Source: Chiua virens
Taxonomy: Eukaryota; Basidiomycota; Agaricomycetes; Boletales; Boletaceae
NCBI GenBank assembly: GCA_019787685.1
Contig: JAHNUO010000017.1
Location: forward strand, 372,001-436,000
DNA length: 64,000 bases
Direction of reading: 5' to 3'
Part shown: positions 59,956-64,000 of the stretch, one piece after another
Numbering within the stretch: the stretch's first letter is position 1
How the letters are laid out: each line of letters starts with the position of its first letter
Made by a program: the position numbers and the translations under genes
Notes under the pieces: generated by a model
Seen by the model: the letters and a program-made list of their open reading frames with translations, nothing else
What the model was told of the DNA's origin: nothing
Databases searched by the model: none

Positions 59956-62900
59956 TGAGCGGGGCTGGAGGGGGACAGCGGGGGGAAGGGGAGGGAAAGC
60001 CCTACAGATAGAATCTATAGAGAAACTTCTTTTGGCGAGGACGATACACGTCGACAAAGAGAATGGAGATGAAGGAGTGGGAGAGTGTGAGCCGCGTCGC
60101 AGACGGACTTTATATATATTTGGGGTGTAGATATCAAACGGAACAAACACGGACAAATACGCCGCCATGGTCGTCGCTTGGTTGAAATCCGAACTGAATC
60201 TTGAAAACCCCGGCACGATTTGCCGAAACCCTACCAGCTGTTCCGTGTTTTCCCTGTCTCCGTCCAGCTGGAATGTCACACACGCGCTCTATCACCGTTT
60301 GCCGCACAGACCAGCACCACAATATTCCAGGCTTATGCAAATACCTATTGCCGAAATCCCAGTGCCCGGTTCTTCAACCGCTCGCCTGGCGCAATTACCG
60401 CGTGTACCCCATCTCCGTATACCCGCGATGAGCTCGAATGGCAGACCGAGACATAGGGAAAGAGCGGGTAGTACTATTCACGCTACTGAGTTGAGTGTGC
60501 CATAGCTAGAGGGCTTGGACTTGCACCTTCCGCCGGACCGCACGATGGAAAAAGCAGGATTACACTACCCTGCGATGCCGATCGCGGCCCGCGTGGTTTG
60601 CCGAACTTGACCTCGAGTCCTTTTCGCCGCAGGCCCATCGAACAAGAGTGAGACCACTGAATAAACTCTTTTCACTACGCTGGTGGTTAACCAAGCAACC
60701 GTCGTCCCCGCACCCATAATAACATAGTCTTTTGTCTATTATTAGGCTTCTCGCCAAGCACGACCAAGGAGGCTACCTACTAGTGAGCTCGAACGTGATG
60801 CCCTTGGCTGTCTTGGCCTATCAGATATCCACATCTGGCATAGTCAAAAAACCCTCGGTTGAGGAATAATGAACTTGGCTCTTGAGCCCAGATCGTTCCT
60901 TCAAAATTCAAGCTGAAACTCATGATCTCCACTTTACCATGCGTTTGCTAGCACAATCCTTCAATTCATCGACATCATTCATATGGCTACCCTTCCACCC
61001 ATAAATGCCCTGACCATGTTGGCTACATGACATGCTGATGCTATAATCTAAATTTGTACAGCGGCGATCCGAGGGAAAAGCTGGAGTTCTATAATTAACT
61101 CCCTTCACCCATGGAACTCCCCCGCCGCAAAGTAAGCTCCAAACATGCATGTCCCTCCTAACCGGCTTCCGGACCTTCCATTCGGACAATCTCGTGCGAA
61201 TGCACTGGCATGAAGCTGCGACTGCACTGGATGTCTTACACAACTCGGTGCGGCGCTGACACCGACCAGGCACCTCGATGTCGAACAAAACTTGAGCAGC
61301 GTTCATCCGACTGGTTGTTTCCAAGTTACCGGGACAGTGACTGGTTTGGTTGTCTTGGTTGTCTGATGATCAGGCGATGAGATAACTCCCAGTTCGGCCG
61401 AATCCCACGACTGTCGATATACGATTAGCTCAGTTGAGGGTATAGAGGCATTCGAAGCGAGCCAGTCAGCTTTTTTTAACCCGACCATTGCGTCACTGGT
61501 CCTTCTCCAACAATAACGTATACTTTTGCCCTCCCGTTAACTCCCCCATCGTGATGCAATGCCGTTCTGTTGATACGAACAGCATTCTTTGTTCACCCCA
61601 CAGGGACCCGACTTGTTTATGAAAGCATGCCGTCCCAAGTTGTACATATGTATAGTCGTACGACATGAGCGATTAGGGCCTTTGGTAGCTAGCAGATGAG
61701 AACCTGCGCGCACCTAAAGAGTAAGGTCAACACGTGGGGGTAAACACCGACGTGCCTGAGCACACGGCAATGTGCGGAAATTGCGATTGGGTATCCACCC
61801 ACGAACGCTAGCGAAAGTATGTATATGTGTGCCCTGATGGCGTTGTGCAACGGGTCTAATTTAAGGATTGATACACACCCTCACAACTCGGAGCTGGTAG
61901 GCACACCGGTTCGGGCCCGACTCATCGTCCATGCCAGTGTCAGTAGTTGTGAGAAGCTCTTCGAAGGAACATGGACTTTGATTATCTGGCATCATTCGGG
62001 AGGATTCGGCTCTGATCAAGTGACTTCCGGAAAATAATGACTTGCTGTGTAAGTTATGCCTCACCACCGATGCGAATTCGCAAGGATCTTGGAAGGAGCC
62101 TTAAGCCACAGTGCTGATATCATCAGCGCCACATCGGACGATTACCCAAGTACAGTGCGATCAGAACGGTTTGATGACCGGCTCCAACGCTCAAACCGAC
62201 CGACCGCAGCCATGGCCAACTCTAGTCAATAGCAAAGTACCCTCAACACTGCCGACAACTCCACTGTACCCGCGCACCTCCTCTTCCCGAGTTCGAACGA
62301 CTACACGTGGTCGAAACTTACCGGATTGATGGGATGCACCCGAGAACACCCAGGCTGGACGCCCCTTTCCCTGCTTATCGCTAAAGGGTTTACTTTTAGC
62401 TTATGCACCACCACTACCAGAAACTGAAGGTACCTTCCCATCCCAGTCTCCCTCAATCCCGCCCGTATCAATATAAAGGGACCTGGATCCCCGCCTCCCG
62501 CGCGCCAAGGTCACGGTGCGCAACAGCGCACGCGACCAATTTACCATGAACGCCCTAGGGTGCTGTCACCCCATCCACTATTCCCATTCATAGACGAGGC
62601 GATATTGCGGGTATGGAGAAACGGACTCGGACCCTGTCACCTAGTCTGGGGTAAGGCAGATGCCCCGTCCGATGGACGCACGTTCGCATGGCTTCTCAGA
62701 GCCAAAAACATGCACTGGGCGCGTTTCATTGATGCTCATAGAGACGCGAAGCTCGAATTCTTGATCGTGTCGCAACGCTGATTACGGCGACCCGAAGCGT
62801 TGCGAATAATGGAGGCCCGTTCCGTCCGATTCTCTGAAATTTTACCCGCGGTTAAAAGTGGAAGGTGATACCTGGTCAGTGCTTCGAATGCGGGAGATCG

Positions 62901-64000
62901 CTCTAGCGTTCTCCCACTGATGCAACTGCACGTATAGTTCGGCTGGGGCGTATCCTTTGTCCCTGTATGTTGAGACGGACGATCGAGAACACGACAAAGT
63001 GGAGAGACCCGAATCCCCTTGAGGCCACCAGAACGAAGAAGCTTGCATCGCCACAGGGGTCCTGAAAATCCCGATTCCACTGCCATCAAGGGGAATATTG
63101 GTGACGAGAGTTTCACGCACGATGCTCTGTCGGAAGGTTGTGGAGCTCCGTTCCTTGGACTCACAAGTAATTGTATGGCAACATGTTACTTATCAGATCG
63201 AAGTCAGACGGGCGTGATAATCATGATCCGGACATAGGGAGATCTGCTATCACGAAAGATGTCGATGAGGAGATGTCCGGATTCAGATGCTGTCAGTGAG
63301 CGCACGTGCCAGGTTGTCTTACGGAAAACGAGGATCAATAACAAGTACTGAGCCCATGATGGGCATCAGGATCTCACAAGATTCTGTGAACAGCTCGAGA
63401 GGGAGATGAAGAGCTCTGTGCACAAAATGTTGTTTCAAATTTCCATTATAGTCACTGCTGGCTACGATTACAAGCCTCGTGAGTCTTTACCACCAGCCAA
63501 CCTAGGGACAGCGTTCCGTCTAGCAATCTTGAAGGAAATCTCCAAGACACGCTGTCTTTCATCCCTGTAAGATCCTTAGTTGTGTATCTACATATCAGAT
63601 AACTTAGGCCGTATGCGGGTATCCAAGGCTCAGCCAACCAAATGCCGAGTTCCTCCGAGTGGGCTGTGGAGGGTCATCGATCATCCTTAGACTGCGATCC
63701 GAGGCGATGCTACTATCATGCTAGCGTCCATGTCTTTCGGGCTTAGATCTCCAGCCTCTGAGAAATCGGCTCAGGCAGCTGAACCTGGGCGCCAAGTAGT
63801 ACTATGGTACTGTCTTGGCATCATATTCCTCTTCAAATCGGGTCCGCGCTCGACGTACGTTTGGCCTTGGCAAAAGGATCCAATTTCTGTTTTTCCAGAA
63901 TTCTGGACGCGAAGACGAACTGCGGAATGACCCAACGGAAGCGCATTGGGGTTCCATTATCCATGCCCAGCTCATCGAACTTGAATTCCGAGAAGCTCTT
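59956..64000. other. Gene-poor region, nothing convincingly coding
   Basis: The first few hundred bases are the Pma1 promoter and 5' leader. Beyond about 60.5 kb only short frames are found on both strands, with no domain or splice structure. A TATA-like ATATAAAGGG at 62471-62480 lies about 65 nt before an ATG near 62546 that soon meets a stop. This may be a remnant such as a solo LTR promoter, but I saw no terminal repeats to support it. No tRNA or rRNA was recognised. Confidence 0.4.

Noticed and set aside
62471..62781. An LTR retrotransposon promoter with a short gene
   Set aside because: A TATA-like box and an ATG are present, but I found no terminal repeats, primer-binding site or reverse transcriptase sequence.

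Overview
The window reads as nuclear DNA of a basidiomycete, most likely an agaricomycete. Genes are cut by many short introns (about 46-90 nt) with GTRNGT donors and YAG acceptors. The protein set is typical of mushroom-forming fungi: F-box proteins starting MHRCL, a HET-domain protein, a DUF6533 membrane protein, G-domain proteins and a large condensin/separase/Polo/Pma1 complement. Gene structures below were assembled by hand from conserved protein frames and splice signals. No RNA evidence was available.

Layout. 1-12 kb: a partial hypothetical gene (-), an F-box-like gene (-), the condensin subunit Cnd1 (+, 12 introns) and a WD40 gene (+). 12-31 kb: PIP5K (-), separase (-, 16 introns), a HET-domain gene (-), a small secreted cysteine-rich protein (-), an F-box relic (+) and Polo-like kinase (-). 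Condensin, separase and Polo act together in chromosome segregation and lie within 28 kb. 31.7-42.4 kb: an accessory region of segmental duplications. It holds a decayed GTPase fragment, three decayed copies of a RING-H2 gene and their spacers, around one apparently intact DUF6533 gene. 43.4-50.1 kb: two convergent G-domain GTPase genes in a markedly AT-rich island. 51.3-55.4 kb: the intact RING-H2 gene and its duplicated downstream spacer. 56.6-60 kb: plasma-membrane H+-ATPase (-). 60-64 kb: nothing convincing.

The main discovery candidate is in the minus-strand GTPase gene. Between about 48.76 and 46.39 kb lies an array of related ~80-nt repeats. Read on the minus strand, each repeat is a complete spliceosomal intron: a GTAAGT-like donor, a CTRAY branch site, a pyrimidine tract and a TAG or CAG acceptor. 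Successive introns are separated by exactly 3 nt. This gives 28 consecutive single-codon exons, none a stop codon, lying in frame between two conserved coding segments. The gene would have about 40 exons.

A caution applies to the whole window. Five conserved genes (condensin, the WD40 gene, separase, Polo, Pma1) carry at least 14 apparent single-base indels, mostly in short homopolymers. This looks more like residual assembly error than biology. I report the positions and read the genes as functional.
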